This document shows, one piece after another, positions 1-6,454 of a stretch of 10,352 nucleotides of DNA. The first letter of the stretch is position 1. Every line of letters begins with the position of its first letter. The position numbers were made by a program, and so were the translations under genes. This DNA is from an uncultured Lachnospiraceae bacterium. Lineage in GTDB: Bacteria; Bacillota; Clostridia; Lachnospirales; Lachnospiraceae. The notes beneath the pieces are model-generated. The model did not search any database and was not told the origin of the DNA. It worked only from the letters and a program-made list of their open reading frames with translations. The stretch covers positions 1 to 10,352 of the forward strand of contig CAJUHQ010000125.1 in NCBI GenBank assembly GCA_910586095.1, given 5' to 3'.

Positions 1-100
1 ATATTTTCTTTATTCTGTCCTTTTCGCCTTTGGGAATAACAAAGTTTATTCTGTCGTAATGCTCTTTGATATGCCGGTTCTTATACGCTGTTCTGTCCAT
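1..100 (-). CDS. Small ribbon-helix-helix-like protein, 5' part only (runs off the left edge)
   Basis: Thirty-three codons are visible, opening MDRTAYKNRHIKEHYDRI and continuing NFVIPKGEKDRIKKI. The start ATG (100-98) is preceded by AAAGGCGGTG at five bases spacing, one mismatch from the ideal ribosome binding site, and a promoter lies at 130-158. A lysine/arginine-rich N-terminus, then a short strand-like stretch (DRINFVIP) and a KGEKDRIKK helix start, is the pattern of small Arc/MetJ-type DNA-binding proteins that are common on integrative elements and plasmids of Clostridia. That assignment comes from memory of the family; the C-terminal half is outside the window. The gene is transcribed in the same direction as rpsI but separated from it by a terminator, so it is an independent unit. 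Confidence is fair that it is a real gene and lower for the family. Confidence 0.55.
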   Translation of the reverse strand, partial: MDRTAYKNRHIKEHYDRINFVIPKGEKDRIKKI

Positions 101-129
101 GAAAACACCGCCTTTTCCTTGATAACCGC

Positions 130-158
130 ATTATACAAAAGTCTTACGCAAGACACAA
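130..158 (-). promoter_or_regulatory. Promoter of the left-edge small gene
   Basis: On the minus strand TTGTGT (158-153) is followed after 17 bases by a perfect TATAAT (135-130). Transcription would begin near 123, giving a leader of about 20 bases that contains the ribosome binding site of the small gene starting at 100. Not tested; judged by consensus match only. Confidence 0.5.
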
Positions 159-178
159 GATTTTTATGCCCTCGTTTG

Positions 179-196
179 TGTGCTATGTATGTGCTA
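179..196. repeat. Two TGTGCTA direct repeats, 11 bp apart
   Basis: TGTGCTA occurs at 179-185 and again at 190-196, one helical turn apart, 20-40 bp upstream of the promoter of the small left-edge gene. Same-face spacing fits a dimeric or tandem DNA-binding protein, such as a ribbon-helix-helix autoregulator or the arm sites of a recombinase. Which protein binds, if any, is unknown. Confidence 0.3.
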
Positions 197-250
197 CGCT
201 TTAAAATTCAGCACTTTTCACCACAATTTCAGAAAACACATATATAAAGA

Positions 251-283
251 AAACCCTTGAAAATACTGGACTTTCAAGGGTTT
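251..283 (-). terminator. Intrinsic terminator of the rplM-rpsI operon
   Basis: A perfect 12-bp stem (251-262 with 272-283; core ACCCTTGAAA) closes a 9-base loop about 27 bases after the rpsI stop codon. In the direction of transcription it is followed by TCTTTATATA. The stem is only moderately G+C-rich and the U-run is interrupted, but the position and perfect pairing make it a convincing operon end. Confidence 0.8.
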
Positions 284-309
284 CACTAATTTCATTATTC
301 TTCTTGTAA

Positions 310-714
310 TTATCTCTTAGAGAACTGTGGTGCACGACGAGCAGCCTTTAAGCCGTATTTCTTTCTTTCCTTCATACGTGGATCACGTGTCAGGAATCCC
401 TCTTTCTTCAATACAGGTCTATACTCTGCATCTGCTTGCAACAAAGCTCTTGAAATACCATGTCTGATTGCGCCAGCCTGTCCAGTATAGCCACCACCAC
501 ATACATTTACAAGTACATCAAATTTATCTATTGTGTCCGTAGCAACCAATGGCTGACGAACAATAACCTTTAATGTCTCTAATCCAAAATATTCATCAAT
601 ATTTCTCTTGTTAATTACAATATTACCTGTACCAGGCATCAAATATACTCTAGCGATTGATTTCTTTCTTCTGCCTGTACCGTAATATCTTGAAGCATTT
701 GCTGTCTTTGCCAT
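310..714 (-). CDS. rpsI: 30S ribosomal protein S9
   Basis: S9 is a small-subunit protein whose basic C-terminal tail reaches the P-site tRNA. The 134-residue product is close to the usual ~130. It carries the N-terminal GRRKKSIARVYLMPGTG block at about residues 14-30, the GGGYTGQAGAIRHGISRALL block at about 73-92, and the tail ending RRAPQFSKR, whose terminal Lys-Arg is typical. The ATG at 714 has AAAGGAGG eight bases upstream. The gene lies 30 bases after rplM, the near-universal L13-S9 pair, and is followed by a terminator. In streptococci the rpsI 3' end is a known integration site for conjugative elements, which matters for the unusual left edge of this window. No defect is seen. Confidence 0.98.
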   Translation of the reverse strand: MAKTANASRYYGTGRRKKSIARVYLMPGTGNIVINKRNIDEYFGLETLKVIVRQPLVATDTIDKFDVLVNVCGGGYTGQAGAIRHGISRALLQADAEYRPVLKKEGFLTRDPRMKERKKYGLKAARRAPQFSKR

Positions 715-744
715 TTTAATTTCCTCCTTTATTTGTCCCTTTGA

Positions 745-1173
745 TTAAAATGTCAATGTCTCAGGTTTCTGAGCTGCATGCTTGTGCTCAGGCCCTGCAT
801 ACACGAAAAGTTTCTTAAACATTTCACGTCCTAAAGGTCCCTTTGGAAGCATTCCTTTAACAGCGTGCTCAATAACCTCTTCTGGCTTCTTGTCTAACTT
901 CTCTCGCAATGTTGCCTGCTTCATTCCGCCTACATAATCTGAATGTTTATAATAAATCTTCTGATCTAACTTCTTACCTGTCACTGCGATCTTTTCTGCA
1001 TTGATAACAATTACATAATCACCTGTATCTATATGAGGAGTAAAAATTGGCTTCTTCTTTCCTCTCAATACACTTGCAACTTCAGATGACAAACGTCCCA
1101 ATGTCATTCCCGCAGCATCTACTACATACCATTTTCTATCAATCGTAGCTGGACTAGCCATAAATGTTTTCAT
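745..1173 (-). CDS. rplM: 50S ribosomal protein L13
   Basis: L13 is an early-assembly large-subunit protein that binds 23S rRNA. The 142-residue product matches the family length. Recognisable blocks are RKWYVVDAAGMTLGRLSSEVA near residues 13-33 and GDYVIVINAEKIAVTGKK near 51-68. The conserved signature region KGMLPKGPLGREMFKKLFVYAG follows at about 106-127, then a C-terminal HKHAAQKPE. The start ATG (1173-1171) sits six bases after a strong GGAGGT. The gene has its own consensus promoter and a long structured leader, so L13-S9 synthesis is set separately from the upstream truA group. It is first in a two-gene operon with rpsI. Confidence 0.98.
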   Translation of the reverse strand: MKTFMASPATIDRKWYVVDAAGMTLGRLSSEVASVLRGKKKPIFTPHIDTGDYVIVINAEKIAVTGKKLDQKIYYKHSDYVGGMKQATLREKLDKKPEEVIEHAVKGMLPKGPLGREMFKKLFVYAGPEHKHAAQKPETLTF

Positions 1174-1352
1174 TATGTTACCTCCATATACTTAGCCTCT
1201 TGGCTCTCCTTTGACGGATATCCTCATTGTTGAATCCCTCCTGTACGGAATGTCCGGCCGTACTATCTAGATCCACAGGTCATCCAATACTCCTGGCAAC
1301 ATCAATTATTGATATCGGGGCTTTGATATTGTCTAATCTTATGCTGCCACAC
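1174..1352 (-). ncRNA. Structured rplM leader (candidate L13 autoregulatory leader)
   Basis: About 180 nt separate the predicted transcription start (~1352) from the rplM ATG, far longer than needed for a ribosome binding site. Read as minus-strand RNA it can form several helices. GGCAGCAU pairs with AUGUUGCC (1341-1348 with 1295-1302, one G-U), enclosing AUAUC/GAUAU (1325-1329 with 1312-1316). GUACGG pairs with CCGUAC (1258-1263 with 1243-1248), and AGCC/GGCU sits near 1194-1205. Firmicutes are known to carry an L13 leader family in which L13 represses its own operon. The position fits, but I cannot confirm membership without a covariance-model search. No T-box sequence and no terminator with a U-run are seen. 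Confidence 0.5.
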
Positions 1353-1358
1353 TGATTC

Positions 1359-1387
1359 ATTATATTACACGCCTCCCAGCGTGTCAA
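1359..1387 (-). promoter_or_regulatory. Consensus sigma-A promoter of rplM-rpsI
   Basis: Minus strand TTGACA (1387-1382), a 17-base spacer, then TATAAT (1364-1359): both hexamers and the spacing are exact consensus. AT-rich DNA with two AATTTGG copies lies just upstream of the -35. Transcription should start near 1352. This is the strongest promoter in the window, as expected for ribosomal protein genes. Confidence 0.88.
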
Positions 1388-1454
1388 TACCCAAATTGCC
1401 AAATTTTAGCGCCTCTATTTCCTTTAGATATATCTAATGATTATCTTTACTCCC

Positions 1455-1892
1455 TCAAGATCGTTCCATCTTTTTTCTATACATATATTCTTTTACGCTC
1501 TTACTAAACAAAATAATGAGTGTCGCCATTGTATAGACAAATACGAGCATTAACGTCAATAATTCACCCCATATATTGTCCAAAAAAGCAAAGTATTTTA
1601 TTAGGCTAGGTATTGAAATCACTATTGCTACTATAGCAATAATGCATGACACAATGTACAAATATCGTATCCATGACACACCATAAATTAATGCCACTGC
1701 CACCGCAGTATGAATAATTATGGTAATCAAACTAAATTTATGTGTAATCAATGATTTTGCAATATCCCATAAAAGGCCCGTTCCTGCAATCAGATAAATT
1801 AACTTTTTTCCTCTTTCATAATAGCGTCTATGTTTTTCTTCATACGCATCCAACTCTGCCTCTTGCTTTACACAAAAATCAATATCATTCAT
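1455..1892 (-). CDS. Small four-helix membrane protein, function unknown
   Basis: I do not recognise this 145-residue protein. It opens with a charged amphipathic stretch (about residues 9-30, rich in Glu, Lys, Arg and Tyr). Four hydrophobic segments follow at about 31-49, 54-72, 76-98 and 108-130, and a positive tail YRKKMERS ends the chain. There is no signal peptide cleavage site, no catalytic motif and no Cys/His cluster. The ribosome binding site is weak (AGGCG). A GTG at 1895 directly before the ATG is better spaced from it, so the true start may be one codon longer. The gene begins 35 bases after truA and ends about 70 bases before the rplM promoter. It is the last gene of the ecf-truA transcription unit unless it has its own promoter, and I see none. 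Confidence 0.7.
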   Translation of the reverse strand: MNDIDFCVKQEAELDAYEEKHRRYYERGKKLIYLIAGTGLLWDIAKSLITHKFSLITIIIHTAVAVALIYGVSWIRYLYIVSCIIAIVAIVISIPSLIKYFAFLDNIWGELLTLMLVFVYTMATLIILFSKSVKEYMYRKKMERS

Positions 1893-1927
1893 CACTAATC
1901 TATCGCCTATTTCTCAACTCCATCTTT

Positions 1928-2680
1928 TTAACCAATATCCATATCCAAAAACTCATACTTCTCCAATGTCAAACCACATGCAGGTGCTGTTGGCCCTGCC
2001 TTTGTCCGATCACACGCTCTTAGAATTTCTTCTATCTTTTGCGGTAATATATTGCCTCTTCCTACTTCTATCAGTGTACCTGCTATAATGCGTACCATGT
2101 TATACAAGAAGCCAGAGCCTGTTACACGAATAGAAATCATCTCATCTATCTTCTCCACAGAAATACTGTAGATTGTCCTGATCGTTGTTTCTGCTATAGT
2201 ATTTGCACTACAAAAACTCTTAAAATCATGTTCTCCTACCAAATACTCTGCTGCCTGTCGCATAAGCTCCACATCCAATGGCACATATGTAAAATGTGTA
2301 TAAAGTCGAACCGTTGGCAGCGGAAATGCTCTGTTTACAATTTTGTATACATATGTTTTTTTACTATTTTGATGTCTTGGATGAAAGTCAATTGGCACTT
2401 CTTGTGATGATTGGATGCGAATATCTTCTGGCAAACGTTGGTTTAATGCATACACAATCTTTTCTGCCGGCATTGTTGCCATTGTGTCAAAAACCGCTAT
2501 ATTACTAAGTGCGTGAACTCCTGTATCTGTTCGTGAAGCACCTATCACTTTGATATCTTCATGAAAAAGCGCACTTAATGCTTTGTTTAGTTCTGATTCT
2601 ATCGTTGCTACCATAGGCTGAAGCTGCCAACCATGATATCTTGTACCATCATAAGCGACAATTAGCAATACTCTCTTCAT
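1928..2680 (-). CDS. truA: tRNA pseudouridine(38-40) synthase
   Basis: TruA isomerises uridines 38-40 in the anticodon arm of many tRNAs in the cytoplasm. The 250-residue product has the family length. Asp52 in GASRTDTGVHA is the catalytic nucleophile, with the invariant Arg50-Thr51 before it. The N-terminal strand VAYDGTRYHGWQLQP, the KTYVYKI block near 108-114 with the active-site Tyr, and GSGFLYNMVRIIAGTLIEVG near 188-207 are all present. The ATG at 2680 follows GGAGG by six bases. It lies 33 bases after ecfT, an old Firmicutes arrangement in which truA shares the ecf transcript. No missing key residue is seen. Confidence 0.96.
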   Translation of the reverse strand: MKRVLLIVAYDGTRYHGWQLQPMVATIESELNKALSALFHEDIKVIGASRTDTGVHALSNIAVFDTMATMPAEKIVYALNQRLPEDIRIQSSQEVPIDFHPRHQNSKKTYVYKIVNRAFPLPTVRLYTHFTYVPLDVELMRQAAEYLVGEHDFKSFCSANTIAETTIRTIYSISVEKIDEMISIRVTGSGFLYNMVRIIAGTLIEVGRGNILPQKIEEILRACDRTKAGPTAPACGLTLEKYEFLDMDIG

Positions 2681-2713
2681 GATAGTCCTCCATGCAATCT
2701 TTCACTTCGCTTT

Positions 2714-3553
2714 CTATGACCAAAACCGCGCGATAATCTCGCCTGCCACAATGGGAAGAAACTTGCTTGCCAGTATTCCTATTATCAAATAGCTCCCTAC
2801 CATTATATAAGCGATCCAATCTTTCCTTCCATAGTGAAGTGGCTTCATCTTGGTTCGATACTCACCACCGCGATAACAGCGCGCCTCCATTGCCATAGCA
2901 AGATCATTTGCTCTTCTAAACGCTGATATAAAAAGAGGTACTAGCAATGGCACAAGACTTTTTGCCTTCTTGATTAAATTACCACTTTCAAAATCGGCTC
3001 CTCGTGCTAACTGCGCTTTCATAATCTTGTCTGTCTCTTCCATTAAGATTGGAATAAACCGAAGCGCTATTGACATCATCATAGCAATCTCGTGTACGGG
3101 CACCTTAATTTTTTTTAATGGTCCCAGCATCTTTTCCATGCCATCTGTCAACTGATTAGGTGTTGTTGTAAGCGTCATTACAGAAGAGCCTATAATTAAA
3201 AAGCTCAAACGCATCGCCAACAAGATAGCTAGTCGCACACCTTCCTTTGTAATGGTAAGCGTCCACACGCGAATGAGTGGCTCACCTGGTGTCAAAAACA
3301 AGTTAAACACTACTGTAATCATCAGTAAAAAGAGTATGGCTTTCATTCCCTTTATCATAAACCGAAATGGCACCCTAGAAAGCTTAATCACAAGCGCAAG
3401 AAACACTGCTGCTACAAGATATCCTGCTGCCCCATTAAACAGGAAAAGGGATATGATAAAAATAATTGTTGATCCCAATTTTACGCGCGGATCAAGTCTA
3501 TGTATAATCGAATCTGCCTGATAATACTGTCCCAATGTAATATCCCTAAGCAT
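2714..3553 (-). CDS. ecfT: ECF transporter transmembrane coupling protein EcfT
   Basis: EcfT is the membrane scaffold that joins the two ATPases to exchangeable vitamin-binding S components. The 279-residue product has the DPRVK element at 21-25, then hydrophobic segments at about 27-60 and 70-90, and around 107-127, and a last helix near 246-266. The two coupling-helix signatures are ARG at 183-185 and its partner ARC at 224-226 (AMEARCYRGG), where Cys replaces the usual Gly. The ATG at 3553 follows GGAGG by eight bases and starts with LRDITLGQYY, the expected N-terminus. The ATG at 3592 would add 13 unrelated residues and is rejected. The gene follows ecfA2 after 75 bases and precedes truA. 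With no S component nearby, this is probably the shared group II module, serving S proteins encoded elsewhere. Confidence 0.95.
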   Translation of the reverse strand: MLRDITLGQYYQADSIIHRLDPRVKLGSTIIFIISLFLFNGAAGYLVAAVFLALVIKLSRVPFRFMIKGMKAILFLLMITVVFNLFLTPGEPLIRVWTLTITKEGVRLAILLAMRLSFLIIGSSVMTLTTTPNQLTDGMEKMLGPLKKIKVPVHEIAMMMSIALRFIPILMEETDKIMKAQLARGADFESGNLIKKAKSLVPLLVPLFISAFRRANDLAMAMEARCYRGGEYRTKMKPLHYGRKDWIAYIMVGSYLIIGILASKFLPIVAGEIIARFWS

Positions 3554-3628
3554 ACCTCTGTCCTCCAACCCTCCATACTGCCAACAGACCACAATTCAGA
3601 ACTTTGATGCAAATTTCATTCATCAAGC

Positions 3629-4489
3629 CTATTTCCTAACTGAATTTTTAAAATAACGTATAATCTCTTCCTTAGCCTCATCAATCGTAGTCACCTCGTC
3701 GCTGACCTCATATCCATGATCGCGCAACTCCTTCATAATATATGTGACCTGCGGTGCAGCCAGTCCAACCTCTTCTAGTGCCTCATAATGACGAAACACT
3801 TCTCTAGGCTCATCATCATATAAAATGCTACCTTTGTTCATTACAATAATGCGATCCACATATTTGGCTACATCCTCCATACTGTGCGACACTAAAATCA
3901 CAGTGATACCCATCTCATTCTTTAGCCTAAAAATCTGATCTAAAATCTCATCCCTTCCTTTTGGATCTAATCCAGCCGTTGGTTCATCCAATATCAAAAC
4001 CTCTGGCTTCATTGCCAGTACGCCTGCTATTGCCACACGTCGTTTCTGTCCTCCTGAAAGATCAAATGGAGATTGATAGAAATAGTCATCGTCGAGTCCT
4101 ACTAGTTTTAGCGCTTCATATGCCCGAAGCTCGACCTCTTTTTTAGAAAGTCCTAAATTTTTGGGACCAAAACATACATCTGTAAAGACATCTACCTCAA
4201 ACAACTGATGTTCTGGATATTGAAACACTAATCCTACCTTGCTTCTCAACAGTTTTCTGTTAAAACCATCTGCATCAATATCCTCTCCGTTAAAATAAAT
4301 TGCTCCACTAGTAGCCTTCATAAGTCCATTAAGATGTTGTACCAACGTCGATTTCCCAGAGCCAGTATGACCAATCAAGCCAATAAACTGTCCATCTGGT
4401 ATCACTAGACTTATCTCATTCAAAGCCTTTACCGCCATAGCAGTATGCTCTCCATATACATGACTGACTTTATCTATAATGATAGACAT
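3629..4489 (-). CDS. ecfA2: ECF transporter ATP-binding protein EcfA2
   Basis: This is one of two unlike ATPases that power ECF vitamin uptake. The 286-residue product contains Walker A GHTGSGKST (40-48), a Q-loop at Gln90 in FQYPEHQLFEVDV, LSGGQKRRVAIAG (144-156), Walker B LILDEPTAGLDP (165-176) with catalytic Glu169, and the switch His202. QYPEHQLFE and DEPTAGLDP are features by which the A2 paralogue differs from A1. The C-terminal ~60 residues form the dimerisation extension of the family. The start ATG at 4489 follows GGAGG by six bases; an ATG 24 bases upstream lacks a ribosome binding site. It lies 112 bases after ecfA1, wider than other gaps in this unit, with a weak hairpin between them. 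Confidence 0.95.
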   Translation of the reverse strand: MSIIIDKVSHVYGEHTAMAVKALNEISLVIPDGQFIGLIGHTGSGKSTLVQHLNGLMKATSGAIYFNGEDIDADGFNRKLLRSKVGLVFQYPEHQLFEVDVFTDVCFGPKNLGLSKKEVELRAYEALKLVGLDDDYFYQSPFDLSGGQKRRVAIAGVLAMKPEVLILDEPTAGLDPKGRDEILDQIFRLKNEMGITVILVSHSMEDVAKYVDRIIVMNKGSILYDDEPREVFRHYEALEEVGLAAPQVTYIMKELRDHGYEVSDEVTTIDEAKEEIIRYFKNSVRK

Positions 4490-4584
4490 TCTATTCCTCC
4501 ATGTTGCTAACACTGATACTCTCTTTGCGTGTTAATCCGCTTTCCTATTCCAAACCATTAGTACTATGATAACTGAACTCAAAA

Positions 4585-4614
4585 GCAAATTTCATGCTTC
4601 TTCACAGCATTTGC
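4585..4614 (-). other. Weak hairpin across the ecfA1 stop codon
   Basis: GCAAAT (4614-4609) can pair with ATTTGC (4590-4585) around the ecfA1 stop, with an inner ATGC/GCAT option, and TTTT follows on the minus strand. The stem is short and bulged. It could be a leaky attenuator between ecfA1 and ecfA2 or mean nothing. Confidence 0.2.
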
Positions 4615-5462
4615 CTGCATTGATCGATTGCTTCCCTAAATTCTTGTTTGGTCAAAATCCCCCTTGGAATAGGAAATCCTTCTTTTCTAAGTTCATGCGC
4701 AAGCACTGTCACCTGTGGAACATCAAGGCGCAGATCTCTCAATCTATCAACCTCTGAAAACACTTCCCTAGGCGTTCCTTGCAACGTTATCTTTCCTTTG
4801 TCCATCACATACACTCTATCCGCATAAATGACTTCTTCCATATAATGCGTAATCAAAATCACGGTGATGCGCTCTACATCATTAAGTGCTCTCACAGCCC
4901 TAATGACTTCCTTTCGTCCTTTCGGATCTAACATAGCAGTAGGCTCATCAAGAATAATACATTTGGGGTGCATCGCAATCACACCCGCTATAGAAACACG
5001 TTGTTTCTGTCCCCCAGAGAGCTTGTTGGGAGACGACTTTCTAAACTCATACATCCCAACAGCCTTTAGACTCTCCTCCACACGTTCCCAGATCTCTTTT
5101 GTAGGAACTCCCATATTTTCGGGTCCGAATCCCACATCTTCCTCTACCATCTGCCCTATAATTTGATTATCTGGATTTTGAAAGACCATCCCTGCTGTCT
5201 GCCGAATGTCCCACAAATACTGATCCTGTTTTGTATCTTTTCCATCTACCCACACAGTTCCTTCGGCTGGATAAAGAATTGCATTTAAGTGCTTTGCCAG
5301 GGTGGACTTACCTGAACCATTATGCCCTAATATTGCCACAAAATCACCCTGTGCAATGTCTAGATTGACATCATCCACGGCTGTGGTGATCCCTTCAACA
5401 TTGCCTTCTTCATCCCGCCTTATATATTCATATACTAGATCTTTAACCTCTATTATTCCCAT
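4602..5462 (-). CDS. ecfA1: ECF transporter ATP-binding protein EcfA1
   Basis: This is the partner ATPase of EcfA2. The 286-residue product has Walker A GHNGSGKST (46-54), Q-loop Gln95 in FQNPDNQIIGQMVEEDVGFG, LSGGQKQRVSIAG (148-160), and Walker B IILDEPTAMLDPKGR (169-183) with Glu173. The switch histidine is His206. QNPDNQ and the Met in PTAMLDP are marks of the A1 paralogue. Residues 15-30 carry a charged insert (RRDEEGNVEG) in the first beta hairpin, as other clostridial A1 proteins do. The ATG at 5462 has AGGTGG five bases upstream. The GTG at 5471 overlaps that site and has none of its own, so it was rejected. The gene follows the J-domain gene after about 76 bases and heads the ecfA1-ecfA2-ecfT-truA order. 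Confidence 0.95.
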   Translation of the reverse strand: MGIIEVKDLVYEYIRRDEEGNVEGITTAVDDVNLDIAQGDFVAILGHNGSGKSTLAKHLNAILYPAEGTVWVDGKDTKQDQYLWDIRQTAGMVFQNPDNQIIGQMVEEDVGFGPENMGVPTKEIWERVEESLKAVGMYEFRKSSPNKLSGGQKQRVSIAGVIAMHPKCIILDEPTAMLDPKGRKEVIRAVRALNDVERITVILITHYMEEVIYADRVYVMDKGKITLQGTPREVFSEVDRLRDLRLDVPQVTVLAHELRKEGFPIPRGILTKQEFREAIDQCRQML

Positions 5463-5538
5463 CTCTGCCACCTAAAACTATTGCACCCTACACACCTATG
5501 TCTCTGATTTATTTTATATCATTATTCTAGTACTTGAC

Positions 5539-6237
5539 TTATACATCCTCATCTTGAAGTTTCTGTTGCATAAATGCTTTCTGAATCTTTCGCCTTTGCA
5601 GGACTTCTCTATGCTCCTTATCTAGCGCAATCTGTCGTCGTATTGTCTCCGCAATCCATATTGCTCTGATTTTCTCTAAAATCTCTTCTTCCGTATTCTG
5701 TGATTTGCTAGATGCCTGTTTTCCATAAACTTCTGTCTGCTGCCTTTTTTTCTCGCTCTTATATTCCTCGTCCCATTTTTGAATTTTTTTCAATTCTTTT
5801 TCTTTATCTTTTTGTCTCTGATAGCTTGCGCGTGCTGCTGCTGTACTTTCATACACTTTTGCAGGCCGCGGATTTTGCATATTGTGTTGATAAAATGGAT
5901 TCGTTTGGCTATATGGATACATATTAGGTGTCATATATGGATAATATGCACCATATACATTTCTATTTGTTGTATCATTTCTATGATTCGTATTGCAATG
6001 ATTTGCTCCCATTGCTCCATATTCTTCTGTAGTTGTGATTTTATTATTCATTAAATATTCATATGCCTGTTGCACATAAATATAATACTCCTCTGTATTT
6101 GTGTCGGGATTTGCATCTGGATGATATAGTTTTGCCTTATACCGATATGCACGTTTAATCTGCTCCTCAGAGGCATTTTCATGAATTCCTAGATAATAGC
6201 ATGCTTTTTTCCTTGTCATGTTTTTGTACTGATCCAT
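5539..6237 (-). CDS. J-domain (DnaJ-like) protein of unknown role
   Basis: A 232-residue protein with an N-terminal J domain (about 8-65). Helix I is KKACYYLGI, helix II is EEQIKRAYRYKAKLYHPD with the essential His39-Pro40-Asp41, and helix III is TEEYYIYVQQAYEYLMNN. J domains stimulate the ATPase of DnaK. There is no G/F region, zinc finger or CTD, so this is not DnaJ itself. A Tyr/Asn/Pro/Met-rich linker (about 68-125) follows, then a highly charged Lys/Glu/Gln region (about 140-230) predicted to form long helices or a coiled coil. There is no membrane segment. The start is uncertain: ATG 6237 has GGAAGG upstream at long spacing; ATGs at 6303 and 6264 lack any site and would add residues unlike a J-protein. 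The gene lies between rplQ and ecfA1, which are adjacent in many Firmicutes. Confidence 0.85.
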   Translation of the reverse strand: MDQYKNMTRKKACYYLGIHENASEEQIKRAYRYKAKLYHPDANPDTNTEEYYIYVQQAYEYLMNNKITTTEEYGAMGANHCNTNHRNDTTNRNVYGAYYPYMTPNMYPYSQTNPFYQHNMQNPRPAKVYESTAAARASYQRQKDKEKELKKIQKWDEEYKSEKKRQQTEVYGKQASSKSQNTEEEILEKIRAIWIAETIRRQIALDKEHREVLQRRKIQKAFMQQKLQDEDV

Positions 6238-6402
6238 TACTGTTCCATTTCCTTCCAGTCTCATGTCTTTACGACAACATTCTTTGTAACCATTCAGAAC
6301 CATAGGTGTATTGTATCCTACATTTTTGAATAATTACCCAAATTAGAAATTTTATGTGCATATCCTGGTGAAACATTCTAGTTACCTAGTTTTTATGATA
6401 CA

Positions 6403-6431
6403 AAATGCGCTCCCATATTGGGGGCGCATTT
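6403..6431 (-). terminator. Terminator-like hairpin after rplQ
   Basis: AAATGCGC pairs with GCGCATTT (6431-6424 with 6410-6403). The stem is extended by one mismatch and three G-C pairs over an AATAT loop, 23 bases past the rplQ stop. The DNA that follows on the minus strand (TTGTATCAT) is not a strong U-run, so termination may be partial and some transcripts may enter the J-domain/ecf genes. The mismatch is a G-T wobble on the plus strand. Confidence 0.6.
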
Positions 6432-6454
6432 GAGTACAAAATACAACACTATTA

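Noticed and set aside
1424..1437. 14-bp palindrome TTAGATATATCTAA before the rplM promoter
   Set aside because: A+T-only apart from one pair at each side, no U-run; could occur by chance in AT-rich DNA.
3554..3592. Longer ecfT start at 3592
   Set aside because: The 13 extra residues match nothing in EcfT, and the ATG at 3553 has a well-placed GGAGG.
6310..6338. Promoter for the J-domain gene (TACAAT at 6315-6310)
   Set aside because: No acceptable -35 at 16-18 bases (GGTAAT is the best), so it is too weak to list as a feature.
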